A stretch of 64,000 nt of DNA from an uncultured Lachnospiraceae bacterium (lineage in GTDB: Bacteria > Bacillota > Clostridia > Lachnospirales > Lachnospiraceae). Below are positions 43,861 through 52,674 of the stretch, one piece after another. The translations under genes and the position numbers were made by a program. The DNA lies in NCBI GenBank assembly GCA_910585625.1, contig CAJUFQ010000001.1:172005-236004 (forward strand), written 5' to 3'. The notes below the pieces were generated by a model. The model did no database searches, had not been told where the DNA came from, and worked only from the letters and a program-made list of their open reading frames with translations. Each line of letters begins with the position of its first letter. The first letter of the stretch is position 1.

Positions 43861-46431
43861 ATGAGAGAGAAGCAGAAAAGAAACAGGAAGGACAGAGGGA
43901 TTCCGCTGCTTGTTTCGATTATAACAGTGTTTGGCCTGCTGGCAGTCGTCGTGTTTTCGGTGGCAGGGAAAATATCTTCGGAGATGTCGGCATCGGCAAT
44001 CCAGAATCTCAGTGAAAGCCTTAACTTATTACAATGCACGATAGAGGCAATCCTGGAAAATGAGGCAGATTTCCAGAAGATGATTGCACAGAGGATTGCG
44101 GCGTCAGAGGATCCGAAGCAATATATCTGCGTCTATGACAGGAACGAGAGGATGGTAAAAATCTCCTTAATCCTGGAGGGGCAGGCGGAAGGGGTTTCCA
44201 ATGACGGCTCGAAATTTACGGAAGAAGAGCTGGACTTTTCCGCAGGTAGGATGGTTGACGGGTTGCCGGTTTCCCAGTCTTACCTGAACTATATGGGGAC
44301 GTGGGCTTATACCATGAAATGTCCGGTCATGAAAGACGGCAGGGAGCTGGGAACCCTTTATATTGAATATGTATACGATTCCCTTGACCAATCGCTTCCT
44401 ACAGGCTTCTATAACAACAAAGCCATGCTTTATATCATGGATGCACAGAGTGAGCGGATGGTGCTGAAACCCGAAGGGATGGGGGAACGCAGCGCCGGGC
44501 ATCTGAACCTGGAGGATTTTTACCATGCGAATGATATTCAGGAACAGGAAATCAGGGATAAGGTTGAGGCCTGCCTGCAAGATGGGAAGAACATCCTGTT
44601 TTATCATGATATCCGCGGCAAGCAGTCTCTGATTTATATGTGGTCAGTGAATGGTGGGTCGATTTACCTGATTGGTTACGTCCCGGTTGAGGCAATCCAG
44701 CAGGAAGGGAGGACTGTGAACCAGAACATTCTCATCGTCGTCTCTGTGATGCTGATTGCGTTCTTTTTATGCTGCCTGCTCTATTACCTTAACCAGAGGC
44801 AGCAGAACAAGATCCGCAAAGAGCGGGAGGCAGAAAGGGAGCAGCATAATAAGCAGCTTGCGGAAGCGCTGCAGGCGGCGCAGCTTGCAAGCAATTCTAA
44901 GACCATGTTCCTTTCCAATATGTCCCATGATATCCGTACTCCCATGAACGCAGTGCTTGGATTTACGGCTCTGCTTGGCATGGAAGCAGAAAATCCGGTA
45001 AAAGTCCGCGAATACACCAAGAAGATTATGGCGTCCGGGCAGCATCTTCTGAGCCTTATCAATGACGTCTTGGATGTGTCTAAGATTGAGAGCGGCAAGG
45101 TCGTGCTTAACTTTAAGAAATTTACCCTCAATGACCTTGTATCTTCTGTGGATGCGATTATCCGCCCCATGGCAGACGGCAGAAAGCAGAATTTCCATGT
45201 GGAGGTCAGGGAGATAAAGCATGAATATCTGATGGGTGATGAGACGAGGATTAACCAGATTCTGATTAATCTTCTCTCAAATGCAGTAAAATACACCCAG
45301 GAAGGGGGGAATATCTGGTTTCGCATCATCGGGCTTAAGCAGCGTTCGAACCAGTTTGAGCATATCCGCATTGAGGTGGAAGACGATGGATATGGGATGA
45401 CGCCGGAATATCTGGAGACGATTTTTGACGCGTTCACCAGGGCGGAGAACAGCACGACCAATAAGGTGCAGGGCACCGGGCTTGGCATGGCGATTACCAA
45501 AAATATCGTCGAGCTGATGGGGGGCACGATAGATGTTTCCAGCGAAGTTGATAGAGGGAGCATTTTTAAGGTGGAGCTTGAGCTTCGCATCCCGGAAGAC
45601 AATGCAGATAAGCAATTCTGGCTGGAAAATGGGATCAGGCATATACTTATCGTGAACAGTGAGCAAGAGGAATGTAAGAATATCAGTATGCTCATGAGAG
45701 ACACAGGCATTTGGTTAGATGCGGCTTCTGACATGGAGGAAGCTATGACGTTGGCAGAGGAAGCTGGCAGGGAGGGTTATCAGCTGGTTCTTCTGGACTG
45801 GGACGGAACAGAGGGAGGCGGCATTGCAGCTGCAGAGAGGATCCGGGACGGTTTGGATGTCTCTGTACCGATACTGTTCCTGGCGTCTTATGATGCCGGG
45901 GGCATGGAGGCGGCGCTTGAGCTTAAGAATAGCGGAATCCTTACAAAACCGTTTTTTGTGTCAGCTTTGAAAGAAAAAATTCTGGAAATGCAGCAAGTCG
46001 GGGAGGAGGACGTTTCGGAACCAGAGGAATGCGTTAGCCTGGAAGGCCTGCATTTCCTTGCAGCGGAGGACAATGAAATTAATGCGGAAATTCTCTCAGA
46101 AATTCTGGAAATGGAAGGTGCAAGCTGCGAGATTGCAGAGAATGGGAAACTGGTACTGGAACGGTTTGAACATGCCAAAGAGGGTGAGTTTGACGCTATT
46201 TTGATGGATGTGCAGATGCCGGTGATGAACGGCTACGAGGCTACGAGGAAAATCCGGGCATTAACGCGCAGAGATGCGGCAAAGATTCCGATTATAGCTA
46301 TGACGGCGAACGCTTTTGCGGAAGATGAGAAAGAGGCGCTGGATGCGGGCATGGACGTGCATATGGCTAAACCTATCGATGTAGGGCAGTTAAAGAAAGT
46401 TATTAATAAATATGTACAGGGAAAGGGATAA
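43861..46431 (+). CDS. Hybrid sensor histidine kinase with two receiver domains
   Basis: Membrane kinase of 856 residues. A helix near 18-40, an outer sensor domain to about 280 and a second helix near 285-308 are followed by a coiled linker, HisKA (SNMSHDIRTPMNAVLGF, His near 356) and HATPase (NLLSNAVKYT; GTGLGMAITK). The first receiver (about 595-715) is atypical, with LLDWDGTEGGG in place of the usual DxxMP. The second (about 735-855) is canonical, with the phosphoacceptor near 783 in LMDVQMPVMNGYEA. No Hpt or DNA-binding domain is present. ATG 43861 has GGAG 7 bases before. A solute-binding protein gene follows 19 bases later. Confidence 0.92.
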   Translation: MREKQKRNRKDRGIPLLVSIITVFGLLAVVVFSVAGKISSEMSASAIQNLSESLNLLQCTIEAILENEADFQKMIAQRIAASEDPKQYICVYDRNERMVKISLILEGQAEGVSNDGSKFTEEELDFSAGRMVDGLPVSQSYLNYMGTWAYTMKCPVMKDGRELGTLYIEYVYDSLDQSLPTGFYNNKAMLYIMDAQSERMVLKPEGMGERSAGHLNLEDFYHANDIQEQEIRDKVEACLQDGKNILFYHDIRGKQSLIYMWSVNGGSIYLIGYVPVEAIQQEGRTVNQNILIVVSVMLIAFFLCCLLYYLNQRQQNKIRKEREAEREQHNKQLAEALQAAQLASNSKTMFLSNMSHDIRTPMNAVLGFTALLGMEAENPVKVREYTKKIMASGQHLLSLINDVLDVSKIESGKVVLNFKKFTLNDLVSSVDAIIRPMADGRKQNFHVEVREIKHEYLMGDETRINQILINLLSNAVKYTQEGGNIWFRIIGLKQRSNQFEHIRIEVEDDGYGMTPEYLETIFDAFTRAENSTTNKVQGTGLGMAITKNIVELMGGTIDVSSEVDRGSIFKVELELRIPEDNADKQFWLENGIRHILIVNSEQEECKNISMLMRDTGIWLDAASDMEEAMTLAEEAGREGYQLVLLDWDGTEGGGIAAAERIRDGLDVSVPILFLASYDAGGMEAALELKNSGILTKPFFVSALKEKILEMQQVGEEDVSEPEECVSLEGLHFLAAEDNEINAEILSEILEMEGASCEIAENGKLVLERFEHAKEGEFDAILMDVQMPVMNGYEATRKIRALTRRDAAKIPIIAMTANAFAEDEKEALDAGMDVHMAKPIDVGQLKKVINKYVQGKG

Positions 46432-46450
46432 AGAAAGAATGGGAGAGAAG

Positions 46451-47755
46451 ATGCGAAAAGTTGCACAAAGGCTGGCAGCAGCCTGCCTGGCGGGAGGGAT
46501 GTCGTTAGCGTTGGCAGCCTGCGCCCTGGGAGATCCCAATGACAATGTGATTATCACGGAGGAGCAGGACGAGAAAAAGGTAAACTTGTTCAGCCCTATG
46601 GAAAAAATCGATCCGGATGCAGAGAATGTTGCCAGGAGCGCATTTGACCAGACGGTTATCATAGCAGAGGAGAAGCTGGGGGTGAACGTAGCTTATAGGA
46701 CTTACACAGCGGAAGATTACCAGGATAAAACGTATGATGACGTAACATTGGATCGTGCGCGCAACAATATGGATGATTTGTACCTGTTAAATCCTGATGT
46801 CATCCAAATACTTGGCGAAGAGGGCAGGCTTTTGGATTTATCGGATTTTGACTGCGCAAAGAATCTGCGGGAAGTGGTGAAGACAGCAAATACCGTGAAC
46901 GGGAAACTGGTGGCTATCCCCCAGGAAGTCGTGGCATATGGCCTGTTTGTCAACAAAGACATGTTTGATGAATATGAGCTTGAGTTACCTGAGACGCCGG
47001 AGGAATTCCTGGAATGCTGCAAGGTATTCAAAGAAAATGGCATTGAGACCCCTGTTGGCGCGAACCGCTGGTGGCTGGAGACATTTGTATTTGCCCAGGG
47101 GTTTGCGGATATGTACAATGGAGGGGATACGGAAGCTGAGGTTGCCAAGCTCAACAGCGGAGAGAGCAGGTACAGCGATTATATGCGTCCGGGCTTTGAA
47201 TTCCTAAAGGAACTGATTGACAGAGGGTATGTGGATGCAAAGAAAGCTTATGTGAGCGAGGCGATAGAAGGAGAAGGAGACGATTTCCTGTCACAGAAGA
47301 CGCCAATCGTCATGGCATACTGGGGGGCAGCAAATACAGAAACTGCCTATGGGAAAACGGATTTTCATATGCAGGTCATCGGGTTTCCCAGCAGCCATGG
47401 GCAGATGCCGGTAGTGACGATTACGGGATTTGGCATCGGAACCGATGCGGAGCATCTTGGGGACGCCAAAGATACGCTGGAGGTGATACTCTCTGACGAG
47501 GCGTTAGAGGTATATGCAGAGACAAATCAAGTAATCTCACCTTCCAAGAATGTTGAGGTTGACTGTGTGCCGGCATTGAAGCCGCTCAATGACAAAATAG
47601 AGGATAATGTTTATGTCCTTGCTTCAAACGCAGGATTTAAGGTGGAGCAGTGGGGCAATACCTGCCTGATAGTGCGTAAACTGCTGGAAGGGGCTACCGT
47701 GGATGAGTGTATGGCAGAATTTGATAAGCTGCAGGAGGAGTCGCTCCGTAAGTAA
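46451..47755 (+). CDS. Extracellular solute-binding lipoprotein
   Basis: Predicted lipoprotein of 434 residues of the extracellular solute-binding family 1 type (sugar). The signal peptide ends in the lipobox ALAAC. Later segments (GKLVAIPQEVVAYGLFVNKDMFDE; AYWGAANTETAYGKTDFHMQVIGFPS; ITGFGIGTDAEH) fit the family. GGGAGAG precedes ATG 46451; ATG 46439 is a possible alternative. No ABC permease or ATPase follows. It is placed directly behind a hybrid kinase, so it may present ligand to that sensor rather than, or as well as, to a transporter. Confidence 0.85.
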   Translation: MRKVAQRLAAACLAGGMSLALAACALGDPNDNVIITEEQDEKKVNLFSPMEKIDPDAENVARSAFDQTVIIAEEKLGVNVAYRTYTAEDYQDKTYDDVTLDRARNNMDDLYLLNPDVIQILGEEGRLLDLSDFDCAKNLREVVKTANTVNGKLVAIPQEVVAYGLFVNKDMFDEYELELPETPEEFLECCKVFKENGIETPVGANRWWLETFVFAQGFADMYNGGDTEAEVAKLNSGESRYSDYMRPGFEFLKELIDRGYVDAKKAYVSEAIEGEGDDFLSQKTPIVMAYWGAANTETAYGKTDFHMQVIGFPSSHGQMPVVTITGFGIGTDAEHLGDAKDTLEVILSDEALEVYAETNQVISPSKNVEVDCVPALKPLNDKIEDNVYVLASNAGFKVEQWGNTCLIVRKLLEGATVDECMAEFDKLQEESLRK

Positions 47756-47827
47756 GCGCATGGTTCATAATGGGAATCCGGTCATGGCATACGATAGAAA
47801 CAAGCAATGGTATCTGACGGAAAAGTA

Positions 47828-47863
47828 TAAGGGGACGGCAGTGTGAAAGCTGCCGTCCCCTTA
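47828..47863. terminator. Terminator between solute-binding gene and proC
   Basis: TAAGGGGACGGCAG (47828-47841) and CTGCCGTCCCCTTA (47850-47863) form a perfect 14-bp stem with an 8-base loop. T-runs are short on both sides, but the stem serves both convergent genes. Confidence 0.75.
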
Positions 47864-47900
47864 TGCTGTGCATTCCTATGGAAAAAGGAAGATTACCGCG

Positions 47901-48704
47901 CTAACTCATGTCTTTTGACTTCTGGACGCAGGCGCGTTGGGCGGCAATGACTGCGCTGCGCAGCCCCTGCTGTTCCAGCACGGCTACAGCTTCAATCGTA
48001 GTCCCGCCGGGAGAGCAGACGGCATCTTTGAGGGCGCCGGGATGCGTCCCGGTCTCCAGAACCATCTTTGCGGAGCCGAGGACTGCCTGGGCGGCGAACT
48101 TATAGGCTTGCGTCCGGGGCATCCCGTCGGCGACGGCAGCGTCTGCCATGGCTTCGATGAACATATACACATATGCGGGGGAAGAGCCGGAGACGCCGAT
48201 TACCGTATCTATCATAGCTTCCGGGACAGTTTCGCATTCTCCGAAACTGTGGAAAATTTCCCCGGCGTCTGCAAGGTCTGCTTCTGTGGCGTTTTGGTTG
48301 GCGCAGAGTGCGCTCATTGCTTCGCCTACCAATGCCGGGGTATTCGGCATGGCGCGCACGAGCCTGATTTCCCTTGCGAATGCAGATTCAATCTTTTCTA
48401 TGGTCTGCCCGGCTGCGATGGATATGATGAGTGCGTCCGGGCGTACATGGTCTTTGATTTCGGTGATGATTTCGGCGAACAGATGGGGCTTCACGGCAAG
48501 GAAGAGGATGTCCGCCTGACTTGCTGCGGCAAGGTTGTCCGTGGTAGTTAAGATACCGAAGCGTTCTTTTAAGGATGCGGCTGTTTTTTCTGTCTTTGAT
48601 GTGGCAATCAGCCGGTCTTTCGTGGCAATCCCGGCCTTTAAGATACCGCCGATGATGGCGCTTGCCATGTTTCCTCCGCCGATAAATGCGATTGTTTTAT
48701 TCAT
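47901..48704 (-). CDS. proC: Pyrroline-5-carboxylate reductase
   Basis: NAD(P)H-dependent last step of proline synthesis. The 267-residue protein has the Rossmann start FIGGGNMASAIIGGILK, the VKPHLF block, RAMPNTPALVGEAMSA and the C-terminal signature with SPAYVYMFIEAMADAAVADGM and CSPGGTTIEAVAVLE in order. Length is normal. It stands alone, convergent with the solute-binding gene and divergent from the third chemoreceptor. Confidence 0.95.
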   Translation of the reverse strand: MNKTIAFIGGGNMASAIIGGILKAGIATKDRLIATSKTEKTAASLKERFGILTTTDNLAAASQADILFLAVKPHLFAEIITEIKDHVRPDALIISIAAGQTIEKIESAFAREIRLVRAMPNTPALVGEAMSALCANQNATEADLADAGEIFHSFGECETVPEAMIDTVIGVSGSSPAYVYMFIEAMADAAVADGMPRTQAYKFAAQAVLGSAKMVLETGTHPGALKDAVCSPGGTTIEAVAVLEQQGLRSAVIAAQRACVQKSKDMS

Positions 48705-48786
48705 GTTTCTGAGTCCTCCGTTTTGAGTTGTCCATATGTTCCTGGGCGTCCGGCGTCTTTAAGGTACACGGGCCGGATGCATTTCA

Positions 48787-48872
48787 TTGTCTTATAGGAA
48801 AGACCTTGTCACGCTAACGCGTGAAAGTATCTTTCCTATAAAGAGAAAAATAATATGCGCACTTGCACAAGA
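48787..48872. repeat. Dispersed palindromic repeat, copy B
   Basis: The arms TTGTCTTATAGGAAAGA and TCTTTCCTATAAAGA enclose TCACGCTAACGCGTGA; the tail is ATAATATGCGCACTTGC. It closely matches copy A at 10205-10290. It lies in the 427-base gene-free gap 48705-49131 between divergent proC and a chemoreceptor gene. Confidence 0.75.
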
Positions 48873-48906
48873 GGTAAAATATTGCTTCGCAATTGTGTTC
48901 GGCGCG

Positions 48907-48969
48907 CAAAGTGTCCAGGCCCCTCATGAGTGAGGGATTAGGGGAGCTGAAGTGGGCCTGCCCACTTTG
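48907..48969. other. Nested stem structure in the proC-chemoreceptor gap
   Basis: CAAAGTG/CACTTTG outer arms, then CAGGCCC/GGGCCTG, with an inner CCTCA/TGAGG hairpin. It directly follows repeat copy B and may be part of the same mobile unit, or a folded leader RNA. The rest of the gap holds the chemoreceptor promoter. Confidence 0.5.
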
Positions 48970-49071
48970 TTCTCCTATGCAATCCTGAAACGTTACCCCT
49001 ATCATAACAGCAGCTTGGGAAATGTGCAAGGCGTCTATCGTTGGGTTTTCCGTCTTTATATCAACTAATGA

Positions 49072-49100
49072 TTGTGCTATCCGGAAAATAGGACTATAAT
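49072..49100 (+). promoter_or_regulatory. Promoter of third chemoreceptor
   Basis: TTGTGC (49072-49077), 17-base spacer, TATAAT (49095-49100). Confidence 0.7.
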
Positions 49101-49131
49101 AGTGGAAGGATGTAGACTGGGAGGTACACAA

Positions 49132-51159
49132 ATGAAAAAACAAAAAAAGGACTTTCAAACTAAAAAAAGAATCGCAGATGAGATTCTCCGGCAAATCGGG
49201 GGAATCGTCGTGTCGGTATTTCTGCTGGTGGCGGTGGTGGCGGCCTGTATGATAGGATGGCTGAGCATTACGTCTAAAAAGACAGAGCTGACGGAAGAAT
49301 CCAATGCAGCCACTAACCAGCTGATCGGGTTCCTGGCGCCATATTCAAAATGTACGGAACAGCTTGCGGTTAATCCCGAAGTGAAACATGTCATGACTGA
49401 AACGAAAGCCGGAGATGATATCCGTAAGGCGGAAAAAATGGATACGGTCATGGAGAATCTTGAGGGCATGGCAGCTACCGATCCCGAGAATATCATGGCT
49501 GTATGGATTGCTGACCTCGATGCCAGTGTGATTTCACAGTCCGATGGCTTTACAAGTGAAGAAGGCTGGGACATCACAAGCCGCGAATGGTACAGATGTA
49601 TTGAGACGAAACAGACGGTCTTTACGGAACCGTATGTGGATTCTTCTACCGGGAAGATGATTTTGAGCGCAGTATCCCCAGTTTACGATGATGGCGGTGA
49701 CGTCCTAGGTGCAGCGGGCATTGATATAGCCCTTGACCATATGACGGAAATCATGAGCGGATATAAAATCGGCAGCAAAGGTTACATCCTTTTATTGTCG
49801 CAAAGCGGCACGCTCCTTTACCACCCCCAAAGCGATATCATCCAGCGAAATGTCAGAGATATCGACATATCCAAGAATGTCATAGAGGCTGTCGAATCAG
49901 GAAAGGATGCGTTTTTGAAATACAAGACAGGGGGCGTTACGAAATTCGGCTACTTGCAGCATTCCGGAGAAGTTGGCTACATCGTACTCAGTTGCCTGCC
50001 TATGTCGGAATATTATGCAACAATGGTCTTGATGGTGATGGCGCTGATTGTTATTTTTGCAGTGGGCATCGTGCTGATTACGCTTAGCATCCGTAAGATT
50101 TCCGCCAGCATTACGCGGCCGATCCTCGAACTCAACCATACTGCACAGCAGCTGGCTGACGGAGACCTTGATGTGAATCTTAATATCACAAGCGAGAATG
50201 AAATCGGAGAACTGGGCGACTCTATCCAAAAAACAGTCAGCAGGCTCAAAGAGTATATTGTATACATAGACGAGACGGCAGAAGTGTTGGCGGAAATTGC
50301 AGACGGGAGGCTGGGCATCCATCTGCAGCATGAGTATGTAGGTGAATTCCAGAAGATAAAAACGGCCCTCTTGAATATTTCCGATTCCATGAACGAGGTA
50401 ATGACCGGAATAAATGAAAGCTCGGAGCATGTCTCCGTAGGGGCTTCGGAACTTGCCTCTGCTTCCCAGGTTCTGGCAGAAGGAGCGCAGACCCAGGCAG
50501 CGTCTATCCAGCAGCTAACGGCAACCACGGTCACGGTTGCAGAACAGGTGGAAGACAGCCGCAGGGGGGCAGAAGCTTCTGCTGAAGCAACGAACCAGGC
50601 ATCCACGCTCATTGAGCAGAACCAGGAAAAAATGAAAATGATGATGGATGCCATGGACAAAATTCACGAAACCTCCCAACAGGTTGTCGGCATCATCCAA
50701 ACCATCGAGGATATAGCATCACAGACGAACCTTCTTTCTTTAAACGCATCCATTGAAGCGGCCCGGGCAGGCGAGGCAGGGAAAGGCTTTGCGGTAGTCG
50801 CCGATGAGATTGGCAAGCTTGCGCTGGAGAGTTCCGAAGCTGCAAATATGACGAAAGAATTGATTGAAATCTCAATGGAAGAGATCCGCAAAGGAAACAC
50901 GATTGCTTCCGGGGCAATGGATTCCCTGAAAGAATCCGTAACCGCCATTGCGCATGTGAATGAGATGATACAGGAAACAGCCGAAAATGCAGCCATTCAG
51001 GCGGAGAACATGAACCAGCTCCGGCAAGGGATTGAAGAGATAGCCCATGGGGTAGAGGATAACTCCGCTGCTTCCCAAGAGACTTCCGCGACGTCGGAAG
51101 AATTGGCTTCGCAAGCGGAATTGCTGAACCAGATGGTGCAGAAGTTTGAGCTTAGCTGA
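49132..51159 (+). CDS. Methyl-accepting chemotaxis protein with dCache sensor
   Basis: Transmembrane chemoreceptor, 675 residues. A helix near 25-48 precedes a large outer domain (about 50-300) with the dCache pattern (WDITSREWYRC, FTEPYVDSSTGKMILSAVSPVYD, GAAGIDIALDHM), which in studied proteins often binds amino acids or other small ligands. A second helix lies near 305-330, then HAMP and the signalling domain with the hairpin tip TNLLSLNASIEAARAGEAGK. Start ATG 49132 has GGGAGGT 7 bases upstream; the longer frame from 49072 begins inside the promoter. Confidence 0.93.
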   Translation: MKKQKKDFQTKKRIADEILRQIGGIVVSVFLLVAVVAACMIGWLSITSKKTELTEESNAATNQLIGFLAPYSKCTEQLAVNPEVKHVMTETKAGDDIRKAEKMDTVMENLEGMAATDPENIMAVWIADLDASVISQSDGFTSEEGWDITSREWYRCIETKQTVFTEPYVDSSTGKMILSAVSPVYDDGGDVLGAAGIDIALDHMTEIMSGYKIGSKGYILLLSQSGTLLYHPQSDIIQRNVRDIDISKNVIEAVESGKDAFLKYKTGGVTKFGYLQHSGEVGYIVLSCLPMSEYYATMVLMVMALIVIFAVGIVLITLSIRKISASITRPILELNHTAQQLADGDLDVNLNITSENEIGELGDSIQKTVSRLKEYIVYIDETAEVLAEIADGRLGIHLQHEYVGEFQKIKTALLNISDSMNEVMTGINESSEHVSVGASELASASQVLAEGAQTQAASIQQLTATTVTVAEQVEDSRRGAEASAEATNQASTLIEQNQEKMKMMMDAMDKIHETSQQVVGIIQTIEDIASQTNLLSLNASIEAARAGEAGKGFAVVADEIGKLALESSEAANMTKELIEISMEEIRKGNTIASGAMDSLKESVTAIAHVNEMIQETAENAAIQAENMNQLRQGIEEIAHGVEDNSAASQETSATSEELASQAELLNQMVQKFELS

Positions 51160-51305
51160 AATGTTCCGGCGCCGATGGGAGAGGCTTTCCGATGCAGCGA
51201 AAAAGCTCCCCAAAAGCAAATGCAAACCTGATGAATACATCTCGAAATGAAGAGCGCGGGCAGAGGAACCGTGCATAAAACATTATCTTAAGGAGAGAGG
51301 CTAAA

Positions 51306-51757
51306 ATGAAGATTCAAAAAAGTTCTAAGCTTTTCCAAGCTTCCATGGTGATTCTGATAAGCGCATTCATGCTGCTAGGGAAAACAGGCCTGACAGCCGA
51401 TGCGGCCCCGAAGGCTACTGTCAGAAAGATTACTTCTGTCTACTCATTGAAGGGAAGCGGGACGATTAAACTGGCAAAAGGCAAGCAGGCGGCAGCAAAG
51501 ATGTCGTATGGAAGACTTGTGATTCACCTGCCATTTTAACGCGTTGGGGCAAAATGATTGATTATCCATTGAAGAGTTTATATTATAAATATAAACGTGG
51601 CACGTCGGAATGGGTGAAGTATCATATGTGTGCGCAGTCCGTAGAAGATGGGTCTTACTATTCATTTTGCCATGCGAGTGACAGCAATATTGTCGATGTA
51701 TCCAAGATTAAGCAGATGGATTTATCCACATGGAAATTTTATAAATGTTATAAATAA
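51306..51757 (+). pseudogene. Small secreted protein, probably frameshifted
   Basis: The 5' frame (51306-51539, 77 codons) encodes a signal peptide (MKIQKSSKLFQASMVILISA ... ADA) and a short mature region (SLKGSGTIKLAKGKQAAAK). The 3' frame is open from 51470 to 51757 in another register and ends WVKYHMCAQSVEDGSYYSF...KFYKCYK. The two overlap at 51470-51539, so a single-base indel there would join them into a protein of about 150 residues. The family is not recognised. It could instead be two unrelated small genes. Confidence 0.45.
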
Positions 51758-51858
51758 GCGAAAGGTCTTTGTGCCGTTTGCATATGGAGGGCGTCCTGAG
51801 GGGCGTCTTTTCATTTGCTGGAAAAATTGGACATACCAGGTTCCGTGAAAACACGTGA

Positions 51859-51887
51859 TTGACATTACATAATTTAGCATTTATAAT
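51859..51887 (+). promoter_or_regulatory. hypB promoter
   Basis: Perfect TTGACA (51859-51864), 17-base spacer, perfect TATAAT (51882-51887), 50 bases before the hypB start. Likely drives the hypB - membrane protein - oxidoreductase unit. Confidence 0.88.
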
Positions 51888-51936
51888 GAAAATAGCAATT
51901 ATAATGACTGGTATGACCAACAGGAGAGAAGGGAAT

Positions 51937-52605
51937 ATGAAGGAATTCAAGGTGATTGAAGTCAAGCGCAGTATCTTGGAGGATAACGACGCGGACGCGG
52001 CAGCGCTCAGGGAAGAGTTAAAGAGTCAGGGGACATTTCTTTTGAATCTCATGTCATCCCCGGGGGCAGGGAAGACCACCATGTTAAAGAGGCTGATTGC
52101 TATGCTGGGGGAAGAGATGAAGATAGGCGTCATGGAGGCAGATATTGATTCTGATGTGGATGCACAGGCAATTACAGCCGCCGGCGCGCGTGCCATCCAG
52201 CTGCACACGGGGGGCATGTGCCATCTGGACGCTTCCATGACCAGGCAAGGGCTTTCGGAATTCGGCACAGATGGGCTTGACCTGGTAGTGCTGGAGAACG
52301 TGGGCAACTTGGTCTGCCCGGCGGAATTTGATACGGGAGCATGTAAGAACGCGATGATACTTTCCGTGCCGGAGGGAGACGATAAGCCGCTGAAATATCC
52401 GCTGATGTTTTCCGTCTGCGACGTAGTGCTTATTAACAAAATGGATGTGCTGCCCTATTTTGATTTTGACATGGAGAAATGCAAAGAATATATCCATAGG
52501 AGGAATCCGCAGGCAAAGGTCATTCCTATTTCTGCAAAGGAGGGGGATGGTTTTGCGGAATGGGTGCAGTGGCTGCGCGAGGAAGTCGCGGCCTGGGCAG
52601 GCTGA
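51937..52605 (+). CDS. hypB: Hydrogenase/urease-type nickel GTPase HypB
   Basis: GTPase that helps load nickel into NiFe hydrogenase or other nickel enzymes. The 222-residue protein has Walker A SSPGAGKTT near 35, the metal-site block TGGMCHLDAS with Cys-His, ENVGNLVCPAEFD and the NKMD guanine motif. The His-rich and CCxxNP N-terminal metal stores of some HypB proteins are absent. Start ATG 51937 has AGGAGAG upstream; the frame from 51859 overlaps the promoter. It heads a unit with a polytopic membrane protein, a FeS/flavin oxidoreductase and hypA. No nickel enzyme lies in the window. Confidence 0.92.
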   Translation: MKEFKVIEVKRSILEDNDADAAALREELKSQGTFLLNLMSSPGAGKTTMLKRLIAMLGEEMKIGVMEADIDSDVDAQAITAAGARAIQLHTGGMCHLDASMTRQGLSEFGTDGLDLVVLENVGNLVCPAEFDTGACKNAMILSVPEGDDKPLKYPLMFSVCDVVLINKMDVLPYFDFDMEKCKEYIHRRNPQAKVIPISAKEGDGFAEWVQWLREEVAAWAG

Positions 52606-52674
52606 TTTAACCGTATAGGAGAAGGAGGATTATAAACCGGAGGTTTATGATAAATATCAAAAGGAAAGAGGGTA

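Noticed and set aside
51160..51305. Possible cyclic di-GMP riboswitch in the leader of the small secreted protein (TGCAAACCTG, then CGAAATG)
   Set aside because: The second conserved GACGCAAAGCC block and the receptor stems are missing, so the resemblance is too weak.
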